Shown here: piece by piece, positions 15,979 to 26,038 of the stretch | Layout: the number at the start of each line of letters is the position of its first letter | How positions within the stretch are numbered: the stretch's first letter is position 1 | NCBI GenBank assembly: GCA_040380855.1 | Contig: JBEIIG010000011.1 | Coordinates: 1 to 64,000 of the forward strand | Origin: VFMC01 sp040380855 | Lineage (GTDB): Bacteria > Actinomycetota > Acidimicrobiia > Acidimicrobiales > Ilumatobacteraceae | Length of the DNA: 64,000 bases | Direction: 5' to 3' | Program-made: the position numbers and the translations under genes | Notes under the pieces: generated by a model | Told to the model about the DNA's origin: nothing | Databases searched by the model: none | Seen by the model: the letters and a program-made list of their open reading frames with translations, nothing else

Positions 15979-18318
15979 ATGCTCGCCCGCCTCGCCCGCT
16001 GGAGCTTCCGTCGTCGTCGCGCCATGGTGTTCGCCATCTGGGTGCCACTGCTGATCGGTCTCAGTGTCGTCTCGGGCGCCGTCGGCTCCGACTACCGCAC
16101 CAGCTTCACCCTCCCCGAAAGCGAGTCGAAGCAGGTGCAGGAGTTGCTCCAGGGCATCGGCGACGGCGAGCAGGCCGGCATGGTCGCCCAGATCGTGTTC
16201 ACCGCCCCGCAGGGCACCACCGACCCGGCCGTCGTCGACGCGATGACGGGCCTGTTCGACGAGGTGGCCACACTGCCCGGCGTCACCGTCACCAGCCCCT
16301 ACTCGCCCGAGGGCGCCCGCTTCAACAGCACCATCGAACCCATCTCGTTCGCCCAGCTGTCGGTCACCGAACGCGACCAGCAGCAGATGCTCGAACTCGG
16401 GAACCAGATCAAGGAGATGGGGGCCTCGATCGACGTCCCCGGTCTGCGTGTCGAGTACGGCGGCCAGGTGTTCGCCACGTTCGAGTTCCCCGAGAGCGAG
16501 TTGTTGGGCATCCTCGCCGCCATCGTCATCCTGCTCATCGCCTTCGGTTCGGTGCTGGCGATGGGCCTTCCCATCGGCACCGCACTGTTCGGTCTGGGCG
16601 TCGGCTTCGGCATCGTCGGCCTCGCCTCGAACGTGCTGCGGATGCCCGAGTTCTCGGCGCAGATGACTGCGATGATCGGGCTGGGCGTGGGCATCGACTA
16701 CGCGCTCTTCATCGTCACCCGCTACCGCGAGAACCTGCGCAGCGGCATGGACCCCGAAGAGGCCACCGTCGAGGCCGTCGACAGCTCGGGCCGCGCCGTC
16801 ATCTTCGCCGGCATCACGGTGATGATCTCACTGCTCGGCCTGTTCGTGATCGGCATCGAGTTCGTGCGCGGCCTGGCCATCGCCGGCGCCACCGGCGTGC
16901 TGATGATGATGTTCGCAGCCGTCACGCTCCTGCCCGCGCTGCTCGGCTTCGCCGGCCGCCGCATCGAGGTCACGTCCCGTGCGGCTGCCATCTCGGTGGG
17001 TGTGTTCGTGGTGCTGATGCTCATCGGTGTCTTCACCGGCCTCCCGCTCGGCGTTGCCGCGCTGGGCGGTCTGGCCATCGCGGCCGTCACCATGGGCATC
17101 AGCTTCACCCCACTTGGTCGCACCCTGCGCACGCCGCTGCCGCCACGCCACGACAAGCCCCGTGAACAGCAGTTCTGGTTCCGCTGGAGCCGCTACGTCC
17201 AGCGCCGTCCGTGGCCAGCCTTCCTCGGTGGCGCTGCTGTGCTGATGGTGCTCGCCTTGCCGCTGTTCTCGATCAGGATGGGCTTCGGCGACACAGGCAA
17301 CCTGCCCGAGGAGCAGACCGCCCGGCGCGCCTACGACATGCTCGCCGAGGGTTTCGGCCCCGGCAGCTCGGGCCCGCTGGTGTTGGTGAGTACCGACCCT
17401 GCCGCCGACGCGGCCGGCGTCGCCGAAGTCGACGCTGTTCTCACCGGCGACCCGGCCATCGCCTTCGCCTCCCCCGGCACCGAGATCGCGCCCGGTACCT
17501 GGCTCTGGCAGGCCTACCCGGTGAGCAGCCCGCAGGACGAGGCCACCACCCAGCTCGTCGAGCGACTCCGCGCCGAAGCACTACCCGCCACGGGCCTCAC
17601 CGTGCAGATCGGCGGCTTCACCGCCGGCAGCATCGACTTCTCGTCGTATCTCGGCGAGCGCCTGCCGCTGCTCATCGGTTCGGTGCTCGTACTGTCGTTC
17701 CTGCTGTTGATGCTGGTGTTCCGCAGTGTGCTGGTGCCGCTGAAGGCCGTCATCATGAACCTGCTGTCGGTGGGTGCCGCCTACGGCGTGGTGGTGGCCA
17801 TCTTCCAGTGGGGCTGGGCGAAGGACCTGTTCGGTGTGGGCAAGGCCGGCCCGGTCGAGGCGTGGGCGCCGATGATGCTGTTCGCCATCGTGTTCGGCCT
17901 CTCGATGGACTACGAGGTGTTCCTGCTCTCGCGGATGCGTGAGGAGTTCGTGCGCACGGGCGACAACCACATCGCTGTCGCCGATGGCCTGGCCGCCACC
18001 GCCCGCGTCATCACCGCCGCTGCGCTCATCATGGTGTGCGTCTTCGGCGCCTTCGTGCTGGGCAACGATCGCCAGCTGAAGCTGTTCGGCCTCGGCATGG
18101 CGGTGGCCGTCCTGGTCGACGCCACCATCGTGCGCATGATCCTCGTACCCGCGACGATGGAACTCCTGGGCAGCCGCAACTGGTGGATGCCGGCGTGGCT
18201 CGACCGTCTGCTCCCCCGCCTCGAGGTGGAGGGCCACCGCCCGGCGGCATCGGCCGGGGCGTTCGAGGACGGCGACGACGAGCGGCCGCTCGACGACCGC
18301 CAGCCCGAACTGGTCTGA
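15979..18318 (+). CDS. MMPL/RND family transporter
   Basis: 779 residues in two pseudo-symmetric halves, each with one N-terminal membrane helix, a periplasm-side loop domain and five clustered helices. The proton-relay Asp-Tyr pairs G-V-G-I-D-Y-A-L-F and G-L-S-M-D-Y-E-V-F-L lie in the equivalents of TM4 and TM10, as in MmpL3-type exporters of lipids and hydrophobic compounds. ATG at 15979 has AGAAGAGG 8 nt upstream; a TAGCGT -10 candidate sits at 15928-15933. Substrate unknown. Confidence 0.92.
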   Translation: MLARLARWSFRRRRAMVFAIWVPLLIGLSVVSGAVGSDYRTSFTLPESESKQVQELLQGIGDGEQAGMVAQIVFTAPQGTTDPAVVDAMTGLFDEVATLPGVTVTSPYSPEGARFNSTIEPISFAQLSVTERDQQQMLELGNQIKEMGASIDVPGLRVEYGGQVFATFEFPESELLGILAAIVILLIAFGSVLAMGLPIGTALFGLGVGFGIVGLASNVLRMPEFSAQMTAMIGLGVGIDYALFIVTRYRENLRSGMDPEEATVEAVDSSGRAVIFAGITVMISLLGLFVIGIEFVRGLAIAGATGVLMMMFAAVTLLPALLGFAGRRIEVTSRAAAISVGVFVVLMLIGVFTGLPLGVAALGGLAIAAVTMGISFTPLGRTLRTPLPPRHDKPREQQFWFRWSRYVQRRPWPAFLGGAAVLMVLALPLFSIRMGFGDTGNLPEEQTARRAYDMLAEGFGPGSSGPLVLVSTDPAADAAGVAEVDAVLTGDPAIAFASPGTEIAPGTWLWQAYPVSSPQDEATTQLVERLRAEALPATGLTVQIGGFTAGSIDFSSYLGERLPLLIGSVLVLSFLLLMLVFRSVLVPLKAVIMNLLSVGAAYGVVVAIFQWGWAKDLFGVGKAGPVEAWAPMMLFAIVFGLSMDYEVFLLSRMREEFVRTGDNHIAVADGLAATARVITAAALIMVCVFGAFVLGNDRQLKLFGLGMAVAVLVDATIVRMILVPATMELLGSRNWWMPAWLDRLLPRLEVEGHRPAASAGAFEDGDDERPLDDRQPELV

Positions 18319-18327
18319 CCCGGGGTT

Positions 18328-18382
18328 GTTCACCTTCCGTTCACTTCGTGGTCGGCCTCCGTTCACGGTTCCTTCACGGTGT
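18328..18382 (+). promoter_or_regulatory. five tandem 11-bp GTTCAC-type repeats (PHO-box or GlnR-box-like)
   Basis: Units in perfect 11-bp phase: 18328 GTTCACCTTCC, 18339 GTTCACTTCGT, 18350 GGTCGGCCTCC (degenerate), 18361 GTTCACGGTTC, 18372 CTTCACGGTGT. This is the form of actinobacterial PhoP direct-repeat boxes and also gives AC-n9-AC pairs as in GlnR sites; both are OmpR-type regulators. A TACGGT -10 candidate lies at 18398-18403 and an inverted copy GTGAACGG (18423-18430) overlaps the Shine-Dalgarno region of the first ABC gene. Confidence 0.7.
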
Positions 18383-18440
18383 GCTAGGGCCTGGTGCTAC
18401 GGTTCGCGCTGCCACTATCCCCGTGAACGGAAGGCATTCC

Positions 18441-19658
18441 ATGACATCAACCAAGAAGGCGTTCGCCGCCCTCGCTGCGCTGGGCATCCTGCTCAGCGCA
18501 TGCGGTAGCGACGACGAGAGCACCAGCACCACCGCTGCCGCCGCCGAGACGACTGCCGCTGTGGAGACCACCGCGGCTGCCGAGACGACGATGGCCGCCG
18601 AGACCACCATGGCCGCCGAAACCACGGCAGCCCCCACCGACGATCCCCTCGCTGCCCTGTACGAAGAGTGCAAGGCCGAGGGCAAGGTGAACCTCATCGC
18701 CCTGCCCGACGAGTGGGCCAACTACAAGGGCATCCTGCAGAGCTTCCGCGACAAGTACCCGGGTGTCGAGAACCCGGTTGCCAGCCCGGATGCCTCGTCG
18801 AAGGAAGAGATGGAAGCCGTCCAGACCCTCGCCGGTCAGGACGACATGCCCGACAACGTCGACGTCAGCCCCGCGATCGCCCAGGAAATGGTCGACGCCG
18901 GTCTGTTCGAGCCCTACGTCCTCACCACCGACGCCGAGATCCCGGCCGGCCTGAAGGACGCCGACAACAACTGGACCGCCGCCTACTACGGCATCATGGC
19001 GATCGCCACGAACACCACCATCGTCCCCAACGCTCCGAAGAGCTTCGCCGACCTCACGAAGCCCGAGTACAAGGGCCTGGTGGCGCTGAACGGCGACCCG
19101 CGTGAGGCGGGTTCGGCCTTCGCCGCGGTCATGGCCGCCAGCATCGCCAACGGCGGCAGCGCCGACGACATCCTGCCCGGCATCCAGTTCTTCGCCGACC
19201 TGAAGGCCTCGGGCAACCTCGGTGGCACCGACGTCACCAAGGAGACCGTGCTGTCGGGCGAGACCCCGATCGCCATCGACTGGAGCTACAACGTGCCCGG
19301 TCTGAAGGCCGACCTCGAGGCCGCCGGCCTCACGGTCGAGGTCAACTTCCCGAGCGACGGTATCTACGGTGGCTTCTATGGCCAGGGCGTCGTGAAGAAC
19401 TCGCCCAACCAGGCCTGCTCGAAGCTGTGGATGGAGCACATCTTCAGCGACGAGGGCGCCCTGGGTTACCTCGAGGGTGGCGCTGTGCCGGCCCGCATCG
19501 TGTCGCTGACCGAGCGCGGCCTCGTCACCGACGAGATCAGCAAGAACCTGCCCCCGGCAGAGTTGCTCGACCAGGTGTCGTTCCTCACCCCGGCCCAGAT
19601 CGCTGCTGCCAAGGCCGTGCTGGCCGAGCAGTGGGGCCCGTTGGTGGCCGACGCCTGA
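18441..19658 (+). CDS. ABC transporter solute-binding lipoprotein
   Basis: 405 residues. Signal peptide with lipobox L-L-S-A-C (Cys21), then a 40-residue low-complexity linker of repeated Ala-Glu-Thr-Thr, then a family 1 bacterial extracellular solute-binding domain (KVNLIALPDEWANYKGILQSF start; hinge around NTTIVPNAPKSFADL). It resembles binding proteins of the iron/polyamine/2-aminoethylphosphonate group. SD CGGAAGG precedes the ATG at 18441. The repeat box upstream suggests phosphate or nitrogen control, which favours an organophosphonate or amine substrate over iron. Confidence 0.88.
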   Translation: MTSTKKAFAALAALGILLSACGSDDESTSTTAAAAETTAAVETTAAAETTMAAETTMAAETTAAPTDDPLAALYEECKAEGKVNLIALPDEWANYKGILQSFRDKYPGVENPVASPDASSKEEMEAVQTLAGQDDMPDNVDVSPAIAQEMVDAGLFEPYVLTTDAEIPAGLKDADNNWTAAYYGIMAIATNTTIVPNAPKSFADLTKPEYKGLVALNGDPREAGSAFAAVMAASIANGGSADDILPGIQFFADLKASGNLGGTDVTKETVLSGETPIAIDWSYNVPGLKADLEAAGLTVEVNFPSDGIYGGFYGQGVVKNSPNQACSKLWMEHIFSDEGALGYLEGGAVPARIVSLTERGLVTDEISKNLPPAELLDQVSFLTPAQIAAAKAVLAEQWGPLVADA

Positions 19659-19669
19659 TCGACTGATCA

Positions 19670-20587
19670 GTGACCGTCATCACCACTGACGCTGTGATTG
19701 CCGAAGGGGGCCGCGCCGATGGCGCGGCCCCCGCGGCGTCGGCGCGCGGGCAGCGCAGTTGGGCGTGGCTCGGCCTGCTGCCGTTCCTGCTCTTTCTCGT
19801 GCTGTTCCTCTTCGTTCCCGCCGTCAGCGTTTTCGTCAACGCCGTTCGCACCGAGGCCGGCTGGTCGCTGTCGGCCCTGAAGGAGGGCATCACCGGTCAG
19901 AACTGGGAAGCCTTCAAGTTCTCCATCACCTTCTCGGCGGGCGCCGCCCTGGTGGGCGTCGTGTTCGGCACGCTGCTCGCCTACGCCGCCGCCACTGCCA
20001 CCCGGCCACGCTGGCTGCGCAGCCTCGTCGCCTCGTTCAGCGGTGTGGCCGCGAACATGGGTGGCCTGCCCCTGGCATTCGCCTTCCTGTCGCTCCTCGG
20101 CCGCCAGGGTGTGCTCACCAAGATCCTGAAGACCGCTGGCTGGGACCTGTACGGCGGCGACTTCGATCTCGGCAACGTGAGCGGCCTCATCGTCGTCTAC
20201 GCGTACTTCAACATCCCCCTCATGGTGCTCATCACGCTGCCGGCCATCGACGGGCTGAAGCAGAGCTGGCGTGAAGCGTGCGCCAACCTCGGCGGCACCA
20301 CGTTCACCTACTGGCGACGCATCGGCCTGCCGGTGCTGGCGCCGTCGATCCTCGGTGGTTTCCTGCTGCTGTTCGCCAACTCGTTCAGTGCCTTCGCCAC
20401 CGCCCGCATCCTCACCGACAACTCCAAGATCGTGCCGCTGCGCATCGCCTTCTTCCTGGGCGGCGACGTGAGCATCGGTGAAGACGCCGTGGGCTACTCG
20501 CTGGCCGCCTGGATGATCATCACGATGGTGCTGTGCATGGCCCTGTACTGGGTGGCCCGCAAACGAGCCGAACGGTGGCAGTCGTGA
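19670..20587 (+). CDS. ABC transporter permease (PotB/PhnU-like)
   Basis: 305 residues with six membrane helices and the BPD_transp_1 EAA loop (KQSWREACANLGGTTFTYWRRI, about 200-222). A GTG at 19670 is the most upstream start after the previous stop; no good Shine-Dalgarno is seen, so reinitiation from the upstream gene is likely (11-nt gap). The second permease starts in its stop codon. Both permeases are single-domain, as in spermidine/putrescine and 2-aminoethylphosphonate importers. Confidence 0.88.
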   Translation: MTVITTDAVIAEGGRADGAAPAASARGQRSWAWLGLLPFLLFLVLFLFVPAVSVFVNAVRTEAGWSLSALKEGITGQNWEAFKFSITFSAGAALVGVVFGTLLAYAAATATRPRWLRSLVASFSGVAANMGGLPLAFAFLSLLGRQGVLTKILKTAGWDLYGGDFDLGNVSGLIVVYAYFNIPLMVLITLPAIDGLKQSWREACANLGGTTFTYWRRIGLPVLAPSILGGFLLLFANSFSAFATARILTDNSKIVPLRIAFFLGGDVSIGEDAVGYSLAAWMIITMVLCMALYWVARKRAERWQS

Positions 20588-21509
20588 GCATCGACATCAT
20601 CGATCCACGCCTCGCCGGCGGCGACACCGCCCCGCCCGCACCGGTCGGCGGGCCGGTCGGCCGACGCCGTTGGATCGGCCGCATCGTGCCCACCCTCGTA
20701 CTGCTGCTGTGCGCTGCGTTCTTCATCGCCCCGCTGCTCACCCTCGCCCGCTACGCGCTGCAGAACGTGCCCACCATCCTGCTCGGGTGGGACACCCTGT
20801 TCAAGAAGTGGTCGCTGAAGGGCCTCACGCTCGCCTTCGAAGACCCGGCCTTCTGGCCGGCGCTGAAGCTGAGCCTGCAGTTGGCCGTCGGGACGGTACT
20901 GATCACGCTGCTGCTGCTGGTGCCCACTGCCATCTGGGTGCACCTGCGGGTGCCCAAGGCACGCAGTTTCATCGAGTTCCTCACCGTGCTGCCCTACATG
21001 ATCCCGCCCATTGCGCTGGTGGCCGGCATCTTCGTCATCAAGCCGTACGCGAAGTGGTTCCTCAACTCCGACTACTCGCTCATCCCGTTCTACGTCGTCC
21101 TGGCACTGCCGTTCACGTTCCGCTCGATCGACGCGGGCCTGCGGGCCATCGATCTGCGCACGTTGGTCGACGCCTCGCGCAGCCTGGGCGGCGGCTGGGG
21201 CACCACGCTGCGTCGAGTGCTCATCCCCAACCTGCGCACCAGCATGATCTCGGCCTCGTTCCTCACCGCTGCCGTGGTGATCGGTGAGTTCACGATCGCC
21301 GACACGCTCTTGAAGGAGACCCTGCCCCGCTTCCAGGCCACCTTCACCGGCCGCGAACCGCAGGCCGGCTACGGGCTGAACCTGTTGGCACTCCTCGTCA
21401 CGATCGTGTTGTTCGTGGTGCTCAGCCTGCTCACACGTCCACGCAAGACACCCCGTCGTCCATTCGTACCCGCTGCCACGTCGGCAGCCGTCGCCGCAGA
21501 GAAGCACTG

Positions 21510-21510
<1 letters not shown>
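20584..21510 (+). CDS. ABC transporter permease (PotC/PhnV-like)
   Basis: 308 residues. GTG at 20584 overlaps the preceding TGA (GTGA); an in-frame ATG at 20533 lies inside the previous gene and is rejected. Six membrane helices and the EAA loop (DASRSLGGGWGTTLRRVLIPN). Forms the heterodimeric channel with the preceding permease. The ATPase gene starts in its stop codon. Confidence 0.88.
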
Positions 21511-22556
<1,046 letters not shown>

Positions 22557-22600
22557 CCCGGTTGCACCCATCTCTTCGACGATCTCGCAAGGCGATTGCC

Positions 22601-22630
22601 TTGACAAGCCCCCTGCGTTTGCCGTAGCGA
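22601..22630 (+). promoter_or_regulatory. topA promoter, leaderless type
   Basis: TTGACA (22601-22606) matches the sigma-70 -35 consensus exactly; TAGCGA(T) at 22625-22630 follows after 18 bp. The -10 ends 9 nt before the topA ATG at 22640, so the transcript should start at or next to the start codon. This is the only leaderless promoter in the window with a perfect -35. Confidence 0.7.
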
Positions 22631-22639
22631 TACACGCCG

Positions 22640-25327
22640 ATGCCCAAACCCCTCGTCATCGTCGAGTCGCCAGCCAAGGCGAAGACCATCTCCAAGTTCT
22701 TGGGGAACACCTTCGACGTGCGCGCCTCGGTGGGGCATGTGGCCGACCTGCCCAGCAAGGGTCTGTCGATCGACGTCGACAACGGGTTCAAGCCCACGTA
22801 CGAGCTCACCGAACGCGGCCGCACCGTGGTGAAGGATCTGCGGGCGGCCATGAAGGACGCCAGCGAGCTGTACCTCGCCACCGACGAAGACCGCGAGGGC
22901 GAGGCCATCAGCTGGCATCTGCTCGAGTACCTGAAGCCGAAGATCCCCGTGAAGCGCATGGTGTTCCACGAGATCACCAAGAGTGCCATCGACGCCGCCG
23001 TCGCCAACCCGCGTGGCATCGACTACGGCCTCGTCGATGCCGCCGAGACCCGCCGCCTGCTCGACCGTCTGTACGGCTACGAGGTGTCGCCCGTGCTGTG
23101 GCGTCGAGTCAACCGCGGCCTGTCGGCCGGCCGTGTGCAGAGCCCATCGGTGCGCCTCATCGTCGAGCGCGAACGCGAGCGCATGGCGTTCGTCGCGGCC
23201 GACTACTGGGACATCGAACTGGTCACCGGCACCGCACCGGCCTTCACCGCCACACTCGTCGCACTCGACGGCACCAGGGTGGCCACTGGCAAGGACTTCG
23301 GCAGCACCGGCCGGCCGAGCGCCAAGGTGGTGGTGGTCGACGAGGGCCGCGCCCGCGCGCTCGCCGACGCGCTGCAGGGCGCAGCGTTCGCCGTGCGCTC
23401 GGTGGAGGACAAGCCCTACCGCAGCAGCCCCAAGGCGCCGTTCATGACGTCGACCCTGCAGCAGGAGGGCGGCCGCAAGCTGCGCCTCGGCGCCGCCCAG
23501 GTGATGCGCCTGGCCCAGGGCCTGTACGAGCGCGGCTACATCACCTACATGCGTACCGACAACGTGGTGCTCAGCGAGGAAGCCCTTGCCGCCGTGCGCG
23601 CCGAGGTGGGCAAGGCCTATGGGCCGCAGTTCCTGTCGAAGGGGCCGCGCCAGTACTCGGGCAAGGTGAAGAACGCGCAGGAGGCCCACGAGGCCATCCG
23701 TCCCACCACCCCACTGCGATCTCCCGATGCATTGGCCGGCGAGCTGAACGGGCAGGAACTGGCGCTCTACCGGATGATCTGGCAGCGCACCCTGGCCAGC
23801 CAGATGGCCGACGCCGTGGGCACCACGGTGAGTGTGCGTCTGGGCGCCACCGCCCTGGTGGCCGGCACCGGCGTCGACACCGAGTTCGCCGCCAGCGGCA
23901 CCACCATCACGTTCCCCGGCTACCGCCAGGTGTACGTGGAATCGGTCGACGAGAGTGAAGCCGGCGCCGACGAGCGCGAGGCCCTGCTGCCCGAGTTGAC
24001 CGTCGGCCAGGCAGTGCCCGTCGAGTCGCTCACCCCCAACGGCCACACCACGTCGCCACCCGCCCGCTACACCGAGGCGTCGCTGGTGAAGAAGCTCGAA
24101 GAACTCGGCATCGGCCGGCCCAGCACATGGGCGTCGATCATCCAGACCGTGCAGGACCGCGGCTACGTGTGGAAGAAGGGCCAGGCGCTGGTGCCCACCT
24201 GGACCGCCTTCGCCGTGGTGGGCCTGATGGAGAAGCACTTCGACGAACTGGTCGACTACGCGTTCACGGCCCGCATCGAGGAAGACCTCGACTCCATCGC
24301 CCGCGCCGAGTTGCAGAAGCAGGACTGGCTGGCTCACTTCTACTTCGGTGGCGACGACGCCGATCTGCCCGGTCTGAAGCAGTTGGTGGCCGAGAACCTC
24401 GACGAGATCGACGCGGCCGAGATCAACACGTTCCCCATCGGCCACGACCCCGACGGGGTGGAGATCGTGGTGAAGCCCGGCAAGTACGGGCCCTACGTGA
24501 AGCGCGGCGACGACACCGCCAGCGTGCCCGACGACCTGGCGCCCGACGAACTCACCGTCGAGGTGGCGCTGAAGCTGCTGGCCGCTCCGAAGAGCGACGA
24601 GCCCATCGGCGAGCTCGACGGCTACCCGGTGTTCGCCAAGAACGGCCGGTACGGGCCGTACGTGCAGTGGGGCACGGCCGACAACCCGCCGCGCGGGCTC
24701 GACAAGCCGAAGATGGCCAGCCTGTTCAAGACGATGACGCTCGAGCGCATCACCGTCGACGACGCCGAGGCGCTGCTGCAGCTGCCGCGCACGGTGGGCG
24801 TCGACCCGACCGACGGCGTGGCCATCGTCGCCAACAACGGCCGGTATGGCCCGTACGTGCAGAAGGACAAGGACTTCCGCAACATCGCCAGCGAGGAGCA
24901 GTTGCTCACCATCACGCTCGAGCAGGCGGTCGAGATCTTCAAGCAGCCCAAGCAGTTCCGCCGCGGCGGTGGCGCCAACCTGGCCGCCAAGGGCCCGCTG
25001 CGCGAGTTCGGCACCGACCCGGTGAGCGGCAAGCCGGTGGTGGCCAAGGACGGCAAGTTCGGCGTGTACGTCACCGACGGCGAGACCAACGCCTCGCTCA
25101 GCAAGGGCGACCGCCTCGAGGCGATGCTGCCCGAACGGGCCTACGAATTGTTGGCCATCCGGCGTGAGGCGATCATCGAAAAGGGTGGCCCCGCAGCGAA
25201 GAAGGCTGCGGCCACCAAGAAGGCCGCTGCCAAGAAGGCCGCCCCGGTGAAGAAGTCGGCGGCGAAGAAGGCCGCACCTGCGAAGACGGCCGCCGCCAAG
25301 AAGACCGCACCCCGCAAGCAGGCCTGA
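22640..25327 (+). CDS. topA: DNA topoisomerase I
   Basis: 895 residues. Toprim domain (VIVESPAKAKTISKFLG, DREGEAISWHL), catalytic Tyr303 in ITYMRTDN, then type IA core. The C-terminal part has four topo C-terminal repeats of the K/R-Y-G-P-Y-V type (near residues 614, 671, 734 and a variant GKFGVYV near 807) instead of zinc fingers, and a Lys/Ala-rich tail of about 45 residues, as in actinobacterial TopA. Relaxes negative supercoils. Leaderless promoter directly upstream; a hairpin terminator follows. Confidence 0.96.
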   Translation: MPKPLVIVESPAKAKTISKFLGNTFDVRASVGHVADLPSKGLSIDVDNGFKPTYELTERGRTVVKDLRAAMKDASELYLATDEDREGEAISWHLLEYLKPKIPVKRMVFHEITKSAIDAAVANPRGIDYGLVDAAETRRLLDRLYGYEVSPVLWRRVNRGLSAGRVQSPSVRLIVERERERMAFVAADYWDIELVTGTAPAFTATLVALDGTRVATGKDFGSTGRPSAKVVVVDEGRARALADALQGAAFAVRSVEDKPYRSSPKAPFMTSTLQQEGGRKLRLGAAQVMRLAQGLYERGYITYMRTDNVVLSEEALAAVRAEVGKAYGPQFLSKGPRQYSGKVKNAQEAHEAIRPTTPLRSPDALAGELNGQELALYRMIWQRTLASQMADAVGTTVSVRLGATALVAGTGVDTEFAASGTTITFPGYRQVYVESVDESEAGADEREALLPELTVGQAVPVESLTPNGHTTSPPARYTEASLVKKLEELGIGRPSTWASIIQTVQDRGYVWKKGQALVPTWTAFAVVGLMEKHFDELVDYAFTARIEEDLDSIARAELQKQDWLAHFYFGGDDADLPGLKQLVAENLDEIDAAEINTFPIGHDPDGVEIVVKPGKYGPYVKRGDDTASVPDDLAPDELTVEVALKLLAAPKSDEPIGELDGYPVFAKNGRYGPYVQWGTADNPPRGLDKPKMASLFKTMTLERITVDDAEALLQLPRTVGVDPTDGVAIVANNGRYGPYVQKDKDFRNIASEEQLLTITLEQAVEIFKQPKQFRRGGGANLAAKGPLREFGTDPVSGKPVVAKDGKFGVYVTDGETNASLSKGDRLEAMLPERAYELLAIRREAIIEKGGPAAKKAAATKKAAAKKAAPVKKSAAKKAAPAKTAAAKKTAPRKQA

Positions 25328-25328
25328 C

Positions 25329-25350
25329 CGGTTTTCCCGCGGGAAAACCG
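25329..25350 (+). terminator. 22-bp perfect palindrome after topA
   Basis: Perfect palindrome centred between 25339 and 25340, two nt after the topA stop codon. The A/T-containing arms (TTTT/AAAA flanked by CGG and CCC) would form an 11-bp stem. No T-tract follows. It separates topA from the independently promoted tmk gene. Confidence 0.55.
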
Positions 25351-25417
25351 CAGTCGTGCCCGTGGGTGAGTCGGGCCGTCCGGATCTGTGCCCCACCCGG
25401 CCGGTAGCGTGCCACCC

Positions 25418-26038
25418 GTGACCGGAGCGGGGCGATACATCGCGTTCGAGGGCGCCGAGGCCTGCGGCAAGAGCACCCAGGCTGCCCGGCTCGCCGCTCG
25501 GCTCGACGCAGTGCTCACCCGCGAGACCGGCGGCACAGCGATCGGTCGGCGCATACGCGAGATCCTGCACGACACGTCGGTGAACGACCTGGCCCCGCGG
25601 GCCGAGGCGTTGCTCACCGCCGCCGACCGGGCCCAGCACATCGAACAGGTCGTCGCCCCGGCCCTCAGCGCCGGACGTCATGTGGTGAGCGACCGCAGCG
25701 TCTACTCCACCCTCGCCTACCAGGGCTACGGCCGCATGCTGCCGCTCGACGAGGTGCGCGAGATCAACCAGTGGGCCGTCCACTCGTGGTGGCCCGAACT
25801 CGTCGTGCTCATCGACGTCGACCCAGCCGTGCTCGACGAACGGATGCGCGATCGCGACCTCGACCGCTTCGAACGAGAGGGCGACGACTTCCACGCACGC
25901 GTTCGCGCCGGGTTCAACGAGATGGCAGCAGCCGACCCCCACCGCTGGGTGGTCGTCGACGGCAATCGTCCACTCGACGCGGTCGAGGCCGACATCGTGG
26001 TGGCGGTACGCGAACGGCTCGGACTCGACCTGCCATGA
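25418..26038 (+). CDS. tmk: dTMP kinase
   Basis: 206 residues. P-loop FEGAEACGKSTQAARL (about 10-25), DRS motif SDRSVYSTLAYQGYG, and the lid/Arg region RMRDRDLDRFE. Phosphorylates dTMP to dTDP. GTG at 25418 is preferred over the in-frame ATG at 25388 because TAGCGT (25405-25410) ends 7 nt upstream, giving a leaderless start, and homology begins there. holB overlaps its stop (ATGA), a common tmk-holB arrangement. Confidence 0.93.
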   Translation: MTGAGRYIAFEGAEACGKSTQAARLAARLDAVLTRETGGTAIGRRIREILHDTSVNDLAPRAEALLTAADRAQHIEQVVAPALSAGRHVVSDRSVYSTLAYQGYGRMLPLDEVREINQWAVHSWWPELVVLIDVDPAVLDERMRDRDLDRFEREGDDFHARVRAGFNEMAAADPHRWVVVDGNRPLDAVEADIVVAVRERLGLDLP

